A stretch of 64,000 bases of DNA from Sphingorhabdus sp. Alg231-15. GTDB taxonomy: Bacteria; Pseudomonadota; Alphaproteobacteria; Sphingomonadales; Sphingomonadaceae. The stretch covers positions 2,591,001 to 2,655,000 of the forward strand of contig NZ_LT703001.1 of NCBI RefSeq assembly GCF_900149705.1, read 5' to 3'. A program made the position numbers and the translations under genes. How positions within the stretch are numbered: the stretch's first letter is position 1; each line of letters opens with the position of its first letter. The notes under the pieces were generated by a model. The model searched no databases and was not told the origin of the DNA. It saw only the letters and a list, made by a program, of their open reading frames with translations. Shown here piece by piece: positions 44,377 to 53,997 of the stretch.

Positions 44377-45800
44377 AGCGCCTGCTGCCCAAAAGCCTGA
44401 TCGGCCAGCTGCTCGCGCTTGTCGCGGTCACCCTGTTAATCGCGCAGGCAATCAATATCGTGCTGCTATATCGCGGCGCGCAAAATCAGAAAATTGTGGA
44501 AGCAACGGTGGCGGCCGCAGGCCGGATTAGCGGCGAGGTCGAACGCATGAGCGAACCCGGTTTTCGCGAACGGCGGCTGCGGCGCGATGGCAAGATGCGG
44601 ATACGCCGCAACCGCCCCAGCGTTACCGTGCAAAGCGCGATTAGCCCCAGCCAAACGCGGCTGCCGGCGGTGGAAGAGCGCGCCGCGCGGGCCTTTGCGA
44701 ATATGGGCATTGGCGTGCTGGCGGTGCAGGTTGCGCAAGTTGAGACGCTGCCCGCCAATATGACTAACAGCGTGATCGGCCGCGGCGGTGAACGGCGCAA
44801 GACAATGCGCGCGGTTGGCTATCGCAACAAGCCCCGCCCGATTGACGGCTATATCCTGATGTCAGCCCAGATCGCGGACGGCCAGTGGCTCAACATCGCA
44901 TCGACCGTGCGCGACCGCAATCCGCGGCTGGTCCGCACGTTGCTGTTTCAGACCGCCGTCATCTATCTGATCCTGCTGCTCCCGCTCATCTGGCTGGGCC
45001 GCCATATATCCCGCCCGCTCAAGGCGCTGACCAAGGGCGCGGAGGATTTCCGCCCCGGCGCGCAGGAACCGATAGCCGAAAGCGGCCCGCCCGACACGCG
45101 GCAGCTGATCGCCGCGTTTAATGAAATGAACGGCCGGGTCGGCGCGATGCTCGATGAGAAAGACGTGATGCTCGGCGCAATCGGCCATGATCTGCGTACG
45201 CCATTGGCGGCGCTGCGGGTGCGGGTGGAAAGCGTCGAGGATGACCATGAGCGCGAGCGGATGATTGCCGGGATTGATGATATGGACCGGACGCTCGATG
45301 ACATATTGTCGCTGGCGCGGCTCGGTCGATCACAGGAAGCGGCAGAGCCCACCGATATTAGCGCGCTGATCGAGACGGTGGCGGATGAGTTTACCGATAT
45401 GGGCGCGGACGTGTCCTTCACCCGCAGCGGCCGCACCACTGCCAATATCCGCGCGACCCTGATCCGCCGAGCACTGAGGAACCTGATCAGCAATGCGGTA
45501 AAATATGGCCAGAGCGCCGCCATCTCTGTGGAAAAAAACGGGGATAAAGTCGGGGATAAAAGCGGGGACAAGCTGGTGATTCATGTGGATGATCAAGGCC
45601 CCGGCATTGCCGAGGATCAGATCGCGGCGATGTTCGAACCCTTTGCCCGCGCCGAGATATCGCGCAACCGCGCCACTGGCGGCTCGGGCCTCGGCCTGAC
45701 GCTGGCCCGCGCAATCATGCGCGATCATGGCGGTGATGTCCGGCTGGAAAATCGCGAGGAAGGCGGCCTGCGCGCCTCACTGATTCTGGACGCGGCTTAA
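44373..45800 (+). CDS. HAMP sensor histidine kinase
   Basis: A 475-residue kinase: transmembrane helices at about 11-33 and 187-208, a periplasmic sensor very rich in arginine (for example GFRERRLRRDGKMRIRRN at 63-80), HAMP, HisKA with H272 in GAIGHDLRTPL, N-box LRNLISNAVKYG, DDQGPGIA and GGSGLGLTLARA. Between the N-box and the G1 box are three imperfect 12-base direct repeats (45540-45575) giving the peptide GDKVGDKSGDKL, an unusual small insertion in the ATP-binding domain. It overlaps the regulator gene by 4 bases. Confidence 0.92.
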   Translation: MKRLLPKSLIGQLLALVAVTLLIAQAINIVLLYRGAQNQKIVEATVAAAGRISGEVERMSEPGFRERRLRRDGKMRIRRNRPSVTVQSAISPSQTRLPAVEERAARAFANMGIGVLAVQVAQVETLPANMTNSVIGRGGERRKTMRAVGYRNKPRPIDGYILMSAQIADGQWLNIASTVRDRNPRLVRTLLFQTAVIYLILLLPLIWLGRHISRPLKALTKGAEDFRPGAQEPIAESGPPDTRQLIAAFNEMNGRVGAMLDEKDVMLGAIGHDLRTPLAALRVRVESVEDDHERERMIAGIDDMDRTLDDILSLARLGRSQEAAEPTDISALIETVADEFTDMGADVSFTRSGRTTANIRATLIRRALRNLISNAVKYGQSAAISVEKNGDKVGDKSGDKLVIHVDDQGPGIAEDQIAAMFEPFARAEISRNRATGGSGLGLTLARAIMRDHGGDVRLENREEGGLRASLILDAA

Positions 45801-45809
45801 CTCCCGCCC

Positions 45810-46700
45810 CTATTCCAACCCCGCCCCGTCCGCATCCTTGGGGACGCCGCCGGGATGGGTGGCGAGATAGTCGGCCTTGGCCTCGGCGAACCGCTCGGGG
45901 CTTAGCCATTTCATCTTGGAGGGCAGCATCACCCGCCCGCCGGCGACAAAGCGCTGGACCGCTTCGACCACTTCATCGGTCATGCCCTGACAGGTGCGCA
46001 GGTTGATATTGCGGTTGCCCAACGCGTTGAGCTTGACGTTAATCTTCTTGAGCTTCTGTTCCAGCGTGTCCGGCGGCTGGCCCGGCTGCGGCGCGGGCAA
46101 AGCGAGCCAGTCCGGGATGATCGTCCCGCCCGCGACAGTCTCGGCCCCTGCATCTGGCTCCACCCCAGTCTCATTACCAGCCCCATCACCAGCGCCATCA
46201 TCAACCCCATCACCGGCCCCCTCACCCGCCGGCGCAAAGCGCCCCGCCGCGTCGCGCGCGGCGCCGTTGGTGTCATGCTGATAGAGCAGGCGCAGCAGGT
46301 CATTGGCATATTTGGTCCGCTGACCCACGACCTTGCCATGATACCAGACATCCTCCTCCACGCCCTCGACCGCGCGTTGCCACGTGACTTCGCCAATGGT
46401 CGTGTCTGACCGGCGCAGCGCGAGGGCCCAGCGTTCGGCAAAGGCCGCGCTGCGCTTGCGATGATTATAAGCGCTGTTCCAGCTGATCCCTGCCATGCGG
46501 CTGGCGTCCCTAACGCAGCGCGTCTTGGCCAGCGATTCAATAAAAATATTCTGCCGCTCCGCCGTCCAGCCATCATGGCGTACGCGATAGGGTTTTTCGC
46601 GATAAGCTTTTTCGCGGGGCGTTTCCGGAGCCTCCGCCTCTTCGGCGGGGATGGGCAGGTTAGCGGGAGAAGGCGGGTCATCAGACGGATCATTTTCCAT
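45810..46700 (-). CDS. helix-turn-helix protein with Gly/Asp-rich linker
   Basis: A 296-residue protein. Residues about 40-90 contain AERQNIFIESLAKTRCVRDASRMAGISWNSAYNHRKRSAAF, split here as SLAKTRCVRDASRMAGIS and WNSAYNHRKR, a helix-turn-helix like that of phage terminase small subunits. Later comes a low-complexity Gly/Asp/Glu linker (GEGAGDGVDDGAGDG) and a C-terminal helical part. A related orphan family occurs in sphingomonads; function unknown. I set the start at ATG 46700, since a longer frame would overlap the divergent lipoprotein gene. It is convergent with the kinase gene. Confidence 0.7.
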   Translation of the reverse strand: MENDPSDDPPSPANLPIPAEEAEAPETPREKAYREKPYRVRHDGWTAERQNIFIESLAKTRCVRDASRMAGISWNSAYNHRKRSAAFAERWALALRRSDTTIGEVTWQRAVEGVEEDVWYHGKVVGQRTKYANDLLRLLYQHDTNGAARDAAGRFAPAGEGAGDGVDDGAGDGAGNETGVEPDAGAETVAGGTIIPDWLALPAPQPGQPPDTLEQKLKKINVKLNALGNRNINLRTCQGMTDEVVEAVQRFVAGGRVMLPSKMKWLSPERFAEAKADYLATHPGGVPKDADGAGLE

Positions 46701-46804
46701 GGGGGGAGTGGCCCTTTCGTCCCTGATTTGTTCTTTTGATTCGGGCCGGTGTATCAAGAGGTGGGGGTTGTAGGAAAGGGGATAAAATGGAATTACTTGG
46801 TTAA

Positions 46805-47356
46805 ATGAAAATAGCGTCAAGATTCATCGGTTTTTCGTCTCTGTTCATTGTTGCGTTTGCGTCAACTTCTTGCGCAGTTGAGGATGCCAGCGGAGGCGAC
46901 GAGTTAAGAAAGCCAGAGCTTACGATAATTCCGATCCGGCTTGGCAAAGAGGGCGGACCCGAGAATAAAGGGCTATGCCTTTCGGTCGTTTATAAAAACA
47001 TCCTGGGCTATGGTATGAATCTCGACGCCGATGGGTTTGACGATGGGTATTTTTATCTTGATCAAGATCATGCTTCCAAAGACGAACGGCTAAATCTGCA
47101 ACCATTTCCTGTCGATTATGATCCGGAATATGATGAATATCTGTGCGATTTGGTCGATGCAAAGGACAACATAGAATATCATTATACGAACAGCAGTTAC
47201 GTGAAAGATGAACGCGCGAGTTTCGTTTATCACTATGACAGTTTGTTCGACAAAGGCTTCTATTGCGTTGTTGTTGAACGGGATTCCAAGAGCGCAATGG
47301 AACGGATTTGTTTAGAAAATATTGCGCAACATTTCGCAGGTAAGCATGGCGTCTAA
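46805..47356 (+). CDS. hypothetical lipoprotein-like protein in AT-rich insert
   Basis: A 183-residue protein with an N-terminal signal and a cysteine at residue 23 (STSC), possibly a lipoprotein. The mature region is acidic and aromatic-rich (DADGFDDGYFYLD and YDPEYDEYLC). Four further cysteines are spread through it. No family recognised. It is convergent with the KAP NTPase gene (59 bases apart) and lies in the AT-rich stretch between the helix-turn-helix gene and acnA, so it may have been acquired together with the NTPase. Confidence 0.6.
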   Translation: MKIASRFIGFSSLFIVAFASTSCAVEDASGGDELRKPELTIIPIRLGKEGGPENKGLCLSVVYKNILGYGMNLDADGFDDGYFYLDQDHASKDERLNLQPFPVDYDPEYDEYLCDLVDAKDNIEYHYTNSSYVKDERASFVYHYDSLFDKGFYCVVVERDSKSAMERICLENIAQHFAGKHGV

Positions 47357-47414
47357 ATCTGCAACGCCTTTGCTTCTCGTGCGCTAGAACAACGTTCATG
47401 TAAGTAGCTATATT

Positions 47415-49217
47415 TCAACTCGCTTCGAGCTTGATCCCGGTAAAAGTCCACTCGACAAACCTGTCCAATCTATAACCCGGTAGTCCGGACATTTCATTTT
47501 TTTTGTCCAGCAACAAGTCACGTACACGCTTAACCCATTGCCGTTCACTTGGTAAGTTGGTTTCAAGATTACCTTCTCGGTAGCGATAGTTGAGAGCTTG
47601 AAAAACTTTCCTTTGAATATGCGTTTCCAAAGATAGAAGCGTGGCAACGAACTTTCCTTCGTCTGCGTTTGCAAAAATCGGTTTGTATTGGAAGTTGCCT
47701 TTAGCTCCATCTCCCCAGACTTTCTCGCAAAATTCAGACCATTGGTCGGGCAAGTTTTCTATTAACTCCATACCGATATGATCATAATTCTGGGATAAAG
47801 CAGTCTTATTAGCTGTGCGCAGGTATTCTCGAAGTTCGCGGAATTCGTCGGAATCTTCATTTGTGAAACCAAGCCCATGACTGTCACCAAATGTGAATGA
47901 CGATCTATCATCAATAGTTTCAAGCGACTGTTTTTCTAAAATGTCATCCACATAAGAGCGGCACATTTCTTTGACTTGGGGAATTGTGAACGACGAAAGC
48001 TTTTTTTCTACCGAGCCTAACATAATTCCAAACACATGAAGAATAACACCAATTTCTGTATATTCTCGAGCATTAAAGTTTTTCAGCAGAGTCTCGAATG
48101 CACTGATGATAGCCTCATCAGCTCTTTCAGCCCAATGCCAGACTGTTCTCCACTCGGGCTCCCTCTCTATTGACCGAAAGCGATGACTGTCTTCAATTGA
48201 TGCGCGAATCTTTGCTTTGTCGTATCTACCGTCAAATAGCATCTCCGCTAAAAGGTCATCCGTCAAAACACTGTCGGTGAGATCTATTCCAGCGTAACGC
48301 TCTGATGAAACCTTGATAGCCGACTTAGCCTCATCCGATTTCCCCTTTTGTCTAATTCCAGCCCAAACGATACTATATGCCCGATTATTGAAATCGGCTT
48401 TTTGGAGCCGACCCAGCTTAGTCTCGAATGAGTAGGCCGCAAATATGCTAAACAGCAGTTTTAAATTTTCTGGATAATTTTCAACCTCATTTGGAAGGCA
48501 ACGATAGAGTCTTTCAAATTCATGTAGTGTTTGTCTTAAAACACGCAGGTTTTTGGATTCAGATTGCTTAAAGATGTTGCCTGCAAGAGCCTCATTCTCA
48601 TTCAGAAACTTTTTTGTTTTTGGACAATGTATCTGTTGGCAGAAAGCACTGAAAGCGTCTCCGAATTCGGGTCGGACAATTAGAGTATGACCAACTATTT
48701 TCTCTTTGGTTTCTCGAAATTTCTCGGGATCGGGAAATTGCTCTGAGTTACATATCAGGATAACCTTGAGGCCAGCATGCTCGACAAATGTGTTAAGGTG
48801 GCCCAACAATTCAGATACGTCTAAATTCGAGCGTTCCAGATCGTCAAACACAAGTATTTTGTTTTTGAGCTTCTCAGAGAATTCAGACAAATTTAGCTTT
48901 TCCAAACCCAGCTTTTTTAAATTGCCGCGAACAATCTGGCTAGAATAACTGATAGCTTTCATTGTGATTTTAGAAAGACCCCCAAAGGAATTCTGAAGTA
49001 CTTGCGCGATTATGGCATCCTCAATCTCGGCATCGCTAGAAACACCATACAAACTCACGTAGAGATAGTCTTTCTTCATTCCTTGAAGAATTTTTTTAGT
49101 GACGAACGTCTTACCTATTCCCCATTGTCCTTCTATGAGAACTGCATATCCTGGGTTGTCCAATGGAAAAAAGTATTTAAGATAATCCTCTAAATGGGAA
49201 TTATTTTTATAATTCAT
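47415..49217 (-). CDS. KAP-family P-loop NTPase
   Basis: A 600-residue NTPase. Walker A GQWGIGKT (30-37) and Walker B ILVFDDLE (121-128) with the later ICNSEQ are characteristic of KAP/AAA-related P-loop proteins. Unlike many KAP members I see no inserted transmembrane pair, so it looks cytosolic. The rest (about 200-600) is helical, without named domains. The coding region is much richer in A and T than its neighbours and stands alone, which suggests transfer. KAP NTPases include PifA of the F plasmid, which excludes phage T7, so a defence role is possible but unproven. Confidence 0.85.
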   Translation of the reverse strand: MNYKNNSHLEDYLKYFFPLDNPGYAVLIEGQWGIGKTFVTKKILQGMKKDYLYVSLYGVSSDAEIEDAIIAQVLQNSFGGLSKITMKAISYSSQIVRGNLKKLGLEKLNLSEFSEKLKNKILVFDDLERSNLDVSELLGHLNTFVEHAGLKVILICNSEQFPDPEKFRETKEKIVGHTLIVRPEFGDAFSAFCQQIHCPKTKKFLNENEALAGNIFKQSESKNLRVLRQTLHEFERLYRCLPNEVENYPENLKLLFSIFAAYSFETKLGRLQKADFNNRAYSIVWAGIRQKGKSDEAKSAIKVSSERYAGIDLTDSVLTDDLLAEMLFDGRYDKAKIRASIEDSHRFRSIEREPEWRTVWHWAERADEAIISAFETLLKNFNAREYTEIGVILHVFGIMLGSVEKKLSSFTIPQVKEMCRSYVDDILEKQSLETIDDRSSFTFGDSHGLGFTNEDSDEFRELREYLRTANKTALSQNYDHIGMELIENLPDQWSEFCEKVWGDGAKGNFQYKPIFANADEGKFVATLLSLETHIQRKVFQALNYRYREGNLETNLPSERQWVKRVRDLLLDKKNEMSGLPGYRLDRFVEWTFTGIKLEAS

Positions 49218-49839
49218 AGTTCTCCCCCTCCATCCATCATTTACTTAAGTTATATTTTTTATGAGTAAATAAAAACCTCCAAAATTAATCCAAGCCACCT
49301 TGCCGGACTTTCTGGAATCGGATTTTTAGCGAATAGCGCAGCACTATCTTAGGCAGACTGGGATCTGTCGATGCACCTCCGTCGGTATCCGTTATACTAT
49401 AAACGGTCAACTGATATGTAACTGCTTGTAAATCACAATATATCGATTCACTGTGCATACTATAGTGAATACTGGGATTAGCCATCGTCGCGCGAGGTAG
49501 GCATTCGAATAGGGAGATCTTTTGCCTCCTCTATCCGTCGTCACGCATTTCGCGTGGCCACCTCGGTACCCCATCACTATGAGTGTTCGGGATAACGATA
49601 GGGGCTTGGTACTGCGGACTCGATCCGGGGCCTAGAGTGCTTGCCGATAGTTCGGCGTAACCTCACCCTAGGTTCCGCATCAAGTGCGGAACACTTGGGT
49701 TCCCCCCATTGCACCCCGGCACCCCCTGCGCTAAAGCGCTCCCGAACATCGATTCTCCGCCTACGCCGAGGCTTCGGCGGACAGGCCCGCTGGTTCGGTT
49801 GGGCAGGGCAAATAGCATTAGAAAAGGATCATTTTCGCA
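49218..49839. other. gene-free AT-to-GC transition before acnA
   Basis: About 620 bases with no convincing gene. The left part (to about 49490) is AT-rich and contains TTCACT...AGTGAA dyads near 49450; the right part is GC-rich with GTTCCGC (49672-49678) facing GCGGAAC (49686-49692) and several other short palindromes. The change in composition at about 49500 probably marks the edge of the insert that carries the KAP gene. A 66-residue minus-strand frame at 49285-49485 has no support. Confidence 0.55.
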
Positions 49840-52518
49840 ATGACAACAACAGGACAAGACTCGCTGGGCACACGCTCGACCCTCTCGGTTAACGGCACCA
49901 ACTATGCCTATTATTCGCTCGCCAAGGCGGCGGCGAAGCTCGGGGATATCGAGCGGCTGCCCTATACGCTGAAAGTCCTGCTCGAAAATATGCTGCGCTT
50001 TGAAGATGGCGGCCACACCGTGGCAGCTGGCGATGCTCAGGCGGTGGTCGACTGGCAGAAAGAGGCCAAGAGCAGCGCGGAAATTCAATATCGCCCGGCC
50101 CGCGTTCTCATGCAGGATTTTACCGGTGTGCCGGCCGTTGTTGACCTCGCGGCGATGCGCGATGGGATTAAATCGCTCGGCGGTGACGCGCAGAAGATTA
50201 ACCCGCAGGTGCCGGTGCATCTGGTGATTGACCACTCGGTCATGGTCGATGAATTTGGCACGCCGCAAGCGTTCGAAAATAACGTGGCGCTGGAATATCA
50301 GCGCAATATGGAGCGTTATGAATTCCTGAAATGGGGATCGAAGGCGTTTGACAATTTCTCCGTGGTGCCTCCCGGAACCGGAATCTGTCACCAAGTGAAT
50401 CTGGAAAATATCGCGAAAGCGGTCTGGAGCTCGCAGGATCAAAATGGCGATATGGTGGCCTATCCCGATACCTGTGTCGGCACCGACAGCCATACGACGA
50501 TGATCAACGGCCTGGGCGTGCTCGGCTGGGGCGTGGGCGGTATTGAGGCGGAAGCCGCGATGCTCGGTCAGCCGGTCTCGATGCTGATCCCCGAAGTGGT
50601 TGGCTTTAAACTCACTGGCGAGCTGGCCGAGGGTATTACCGCGACGGATTTAGTCCTCACATGCGTGCAGATGCTGCGCGAAGTGGGCGTGGTTGGGCGC
50701 TTTGTGGAATTTTACGGACCGGGCGTGGCGGCCCTGTCGCTCGCGGATCGCGCGACGATTGCAAATATGGCGCCGGAATATGGCGCGACTTGCGGTTACT
50801 TCCCGATTGATGACAAGACGCTGGATTATCTGCGCCTGACCGGCCGCAGCGAGGCGGATATTGATCTGTGTGAAGCCTATAGCAAGGAGCAGGGTTTCTG
50901 GCGTCTGGATGATGCGCCAGAGGCGATTTATACCAAGACGCTTGATCTCGACATGACCAGCGTTGTGCCATCGCTTTCGGGTCCGAAATTGCCGCAGCAG
51001 CGCGTTTCGATGGCGGATCTCGACGAGAGCTTTAACAAGGACATTACCGATGTGTTTAAATCATCCGATCCCGACAAGCGGGTGGCTGTGGATGGCGTGG
51101 ACCATGATCTCGGCCATGGCGATGTGACCATTGCCGCGATTACATCCTGCACCAACACCTCCAACCCGAGCGTGCTGATCGCCGCCGGTCTGGTCGCGCG
51201 CAAGGCGCGGGAGCGGGGCCTGCAGCGCAAGCCATGGGTGAAGAGTTCGCTCGCGCCCGGGTCTCAGGTGGTGACGGACTATCTCGACAAGGCGGGATTG
51301 AGTGCGGATCTTGACGCGCTGGGCTTTAACCTGGTGGGCTATGGCTGCACGACCTGTATCGGGAATTCGGGGCCATTGCCGGCGCCGATTTCCAAGGCGA
51401 TTAATGACAATGATCTGGTCGCGGCGTCTGTATTGTCGGGCAACCGTAACTTTGAAGGTCGTGTGTCTCAGGATGTGCGGGCCAATTATCTCGCGAGTCC
51501 TCCATTGGTGGTGGCTTATGCGCTGAAAGGCACGGTGCGTGAGGATATGTACGAAACGCCGATCGGGCAGGGCAGCGATGGCGAAGATGTCTATCTGCGC
51601 GATATCTGGCCGACCAATGATGAGGTCAATGCGGCCATGGGCGGCGCGGTGTCTCGCGAGATGTTCGAGAGCCGCTATGCCGATGTCTATAAAGGTGACG
51701 CGGCGTGGCAGGATATCGATGTGACCGGGGGCGATACCTATCAGTGGCGTGCGGGGTCAACTTATGTGGCCAATCCGCCCTATTTTGATGGCATGACCAT
51801 GACGCCGGAGCCTGTTGGGGACATTGTTGATGCTAAGACATTGGCATTATTGGGAGATTCGATCACGACCGACCATATCTCGCCCGCCGGTGCGATCAAG
51901 GAAGACTCCCCCGCCGGAGAGTATCTGCGCGACCACCAAGTGGCCAAGCAGGACTTCAACAGCTACGGCTCCCGCCGCGGAAATCACGATGTCATGATGC
52001 GCGGCACCTTCGCCAATATCCGCATCAAAAACGAAATGGCCGACGGCAAAGAAGGCGGTTACACCAAATATAATGGTGAGATCATGCCCATCTACGACGC
52101 CGCGATGCGCCACAAAGCCGACGGCAATGAACTGGTTGTCATTGGTGGTGAGCAATATGGTACCGGCTCTTCCCGCGACTGGGCGGCGAAGGGCACGAAC
52201 CTGCTGGGTGTCCGCGCGGTGATTGTCGAAAGCTACGAGCGTATTCACCGGTCAAACCTGGTCGGAATGGGCGTGCTGCCGCTGCAATTCGCCGAAGGTG
52301 TTGATCGTAACAGCCTGAACCTCGATGGCAGCGAAAGCTTCACTATCAAGGGTGTCGCAACGCTGGATCCACGCCAGACGGTTGAGGTTGAAATGACCCG
52401 CGCTGATGGTTCTACGGAAACGTTCAACACGCTCTGCCGGATCGATACCGCGAACGAGATGGAATATTTCCTCAACGGTGGCATCCTCCATTACGTGCTG
52501 CGCAATCTGGCGGGCTAG
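49840..52518 (+). CDS. acnA: aconitate hydratase A
   Basis: An 892-residue AcnA/IRP-type aconitase, which interconverts citrate and isocitrate in the tricarboxylic-acid cycle through a [4Fe-4S] cluster. Cluster ligands are C437 (TSCTNTSNP), C503 and C506 (GYGCTTCIGNSG), the same spacing as in E. coli AcnA, and length is normal (about 890). Domain 4 with YGTGSSRDWAAKG provides the conserved substrate-binding serine and arginine. The gene stands alone; a CMD-family gene follows 44 bases later. AAGGA 10 bases upstream supports the start. Confidence 0.96.
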   Translation: MTTTGQDSLGTRSTLSVNGTNYAYYSLAKAAAKLGDIERLPYTLKVLLENMLRFEDGGHTVAAGDAQAVVDWQKEAKSSAEIQYRPARVLMQDFTGVPAVVDLAAMRDGIKSLGGDAQKINPQVPVHLVIDHSVMVDEFGTPQAFENNVALEYQRNMERYEFLKWGSKAFDNFSVVPPGTGICHQVNLENIAKAVWSSQDQNGDMVAYPDTCVGTDSHTTMINGLGVLGWGVGGIEAEAAMLGQPVSMLIPEVVGFKLTGELAEGITATDLVLTCVQMLREVGVVGRFVEFYGPGVAALSLADRATIANMAPEYGATCGYFPIDDKTLDYLRLTGRSEADIDLCEAYSKEQGFWRLDDAPEAIYTKTLDLDMTSVVPSLSGPKLPQQRVSMADLDESFNKDITDVFKSSDPDKRVAVDGVDHDLGHGDVTIAAITSCTNTSNPSVLIAAGLVARKARERGLQRKPWVKSSLAPGSQVVTDYLDKAGLSADLDALGFNLVGYGCTTCIGNSGPLPAPISKAINDNDLVAASVLSGNRNFEGRVSQDVRANYLASPPLVVAYALKGTVREDMYETPIGQGSDGEDVYLRDIWPTNDEVNAAMGGAVSREMFESRYADVYKGDAAWQDIDVTGGDTYQWRAGSTYVANPPYFDGMTMTPEPVGDIVDAKTLALLGDSITTDHISPAGAIKEDSPAGEYLRDHQVAKQDFNSYGSRRGNHDVMMRGTFANIRIKNEMADGKEGGYTKYNGEIMPIYDAAMRHKADGNELVVIGGEQYGTGSSRDWAAKGTNLLGVRAVIVESYERIHRSNLVGMGVLPLQFAEGVDRNSLNLDGSESFTIKGVATLDPRQTVEVEMTRADGSTETFNTLCRIDTANEMEYFLNGGILHYVLRNLAG

Positions 52519-52562
52519 CAAGCGCGAAAATTATGTGCATAGTCGGGGCATAGGAGAAACCC

Positions 52563-53216
52563 ATGCCCCGACTGCGCGAAATTCCCCGCAATGAAGTCAC
52601 CGACGAATATGTGTTGGCGCTTTACAAAACGTTGTTCGGGGATCGTGATCCGGTAGCGGATCCGGGAACCGCAACCGGGACTCCTGGCAATTGGTGGACT
52701 GTTTTTGCACAGGTCCCTGATGCCTTTAAGCACACCACCGAAGGTTTTGGTTTTTACCGTTCGCCCAAACGCAAACTGGATCCGAAACTCCGTGAATTAG
52801 GGCAGATTCGCGCAGGCTATGCGGTGGGTTCGCAGTTTGTCTATTCTCAGCATAGCAAGGCTATGCGCTTTGAGGGTTATTCGGAGGAACAGGTCAAGGC
52901 AATCCCGAACTGGTCCACGGCAGAGTGTTTCAATGCAGTTGAGCGCGCCGTACTCGCTTATACAGATTGTCTGGTATTGGAGCGGGGCCGGGTTCCGGAT
53001 GGCGTTTTCGCTGCGCTAAAGAAGCATCTTGGCGAAGTTGAGATTATCGAACTAACCTACATCACCTGCACCTATATGATGCACGCAGTAATGAGCCGCG
53101 CGTTGCGGCTGGAATTTGATGACGTTGATGAGCGTGTAGCGGAAGTCCCGGCACCGGAAGGGGCGACTGCCGACGTGATGGGTATGGTCGATAAACGGAA
53201 GGATACTGCCACATGA
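52563..53216 (+). CDS. carboxymuconolactone decarboxylase family protein
   Basis: A 217-residue protein of the CMD/AhpD-like superfamily, seen in the segment PKLRELGQIRAGYAVGSQFVYSQHSKAMRF, split as LRELGQIRAGYAVGSQF and VYSQHSKAMRFEGY, where AhpD would have its CxxC; here both cysteines are missing (SQHS), so a disulfide-based peroxidase function is not expected. It may be a decarboxylase-like or uncharacterised hydrolase. It is 44 bases after acnA and overlaps the VOC gene by 4 bases, so those two are translated together. Confidence 0.8.
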   Translation: MPRLREIPRNEVTDEYVLALYKTLFGDRDPVADPGTATGTPGNWWTVFAQVPDAFKHTTEGFGFYRSPKRKLDPKLRELGQIRAGYAVGSQFVYSQHSKAMRFEGYSEEQVKAIPNWSTAECFNAVERAVLAYTDCLVLERGRVPDGVFAALKKHLGEVEIIELTYITCTYMMHAVMSRALRLEFDDVDERVAEVPAPEGATADVMGMVDKRKDTAT

Positions 53217-53749
53217 GCTACCATCATCTCGCACTAGCGGCCAAAGACATGACGGCTATTCATGAATTTTATGAAGACACTATGGGCTTTGAACTGGTGA
53301 CGGTGGAAATTGCGTCTGTCATGGGCGGTGGTTGGGGCAAGCATTTTTTCTACCGGATGGACGGTGATGACAGCAAGTTTATCGCTTTCTGGGAATTGCA
53401 CGATGTGCCCGGGCAAGAGGATCATGAGTTTGATCTGAACATTGCAGCCAAAACCCCGCCCGGCACCAACCATATTAGTTTTGGCGTGGACAGCGCCGAG
53501 CAGCTGACCGAGCGGCGGGAACAATGGAATGCGGCAGGCCATGATGTGCTGGAAATTGACCATAATTGGTGTCACTCCATCTACACACGCGATCCTAATG
53601 GCAATATGGTCGAGTTTTGCCTGACCACGGGCCAATTTGGGGAAGCGGAACGCAAACGCGCGCTGGCTGCACTGGATGAAAAAGAGATGAAGCCGACACC
53701 GCCACCAGCAAAAATGAAGCAGTGGCTTGCGTCGGATTATCAGGGTTGA
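53213..53749 (+). CDS. VOC family (glyoxalase/dioxygenase-fold) protein
   Basis: A 178-residue vicinal-oxygen-chelate protein. The start MSYHHLALAAKDM gives the first betaalphabetabetabeta unit with the metal histidine, NHISFGVD provides the second histidine strand and VEFCLTTG the terminal glutamate of the second unit; together these form a divalent metal site. Family members are glyoxalases, ring-cleavage dioxygenases or fosfomycin-resistance proteins; the exact activity is unclear. Overlap (ATGA) with the CMD-family gene links the two in one pathway. Confidence 0.82.
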   Translation: MSYHHLALAAKDMTAIHEFYEDTMGFELVTVEIASVMGGGWGKHFFYRMDGDDSKFIAFWELHDVPGQEDHEFDLNIAAKTPPGTNHISFGVDSAEQLTERREQWNAAGHDVLEIDHNWCHSIYTRDPNGNMVEFCLTTGQFGEAERKRALAALDEKEMKPTPPPAKMKQWLASDYQG

Positions 53750-53997
53750 AATTCGAAAACGCGAAATCTCGATCATGAATCCTCACAGTTTCATCATTTT
53801 ATTTTCGATTTTCTAATCGTCACTTTCCGGACAGATCGGAGAGCCTATCTTTGGCAGAATAGCTGGAGAAAATTGTTTCCAACTGGTTGCTACAGGGCCG
53901 ATAATCATGGCGTCTTTGTGGCTTGTGCTCACAAAACCTGTAACCAAAGTCAGGCCATTTTCGAACCGTTGAGCATCACACTTAACGGAGAATAGAA

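Noticed and set aside
49285..49485. 66-residue minus-strand frame upstream of acnA
   Set aside because: No ribosome site or similarity, and it lies in an AT-rich stretch where short frames arise easily.
49663..50493. 276-residue minus-strand frame at the acnA start
   Set aside because: Antisense to the conserved N-terminus of aconitase.
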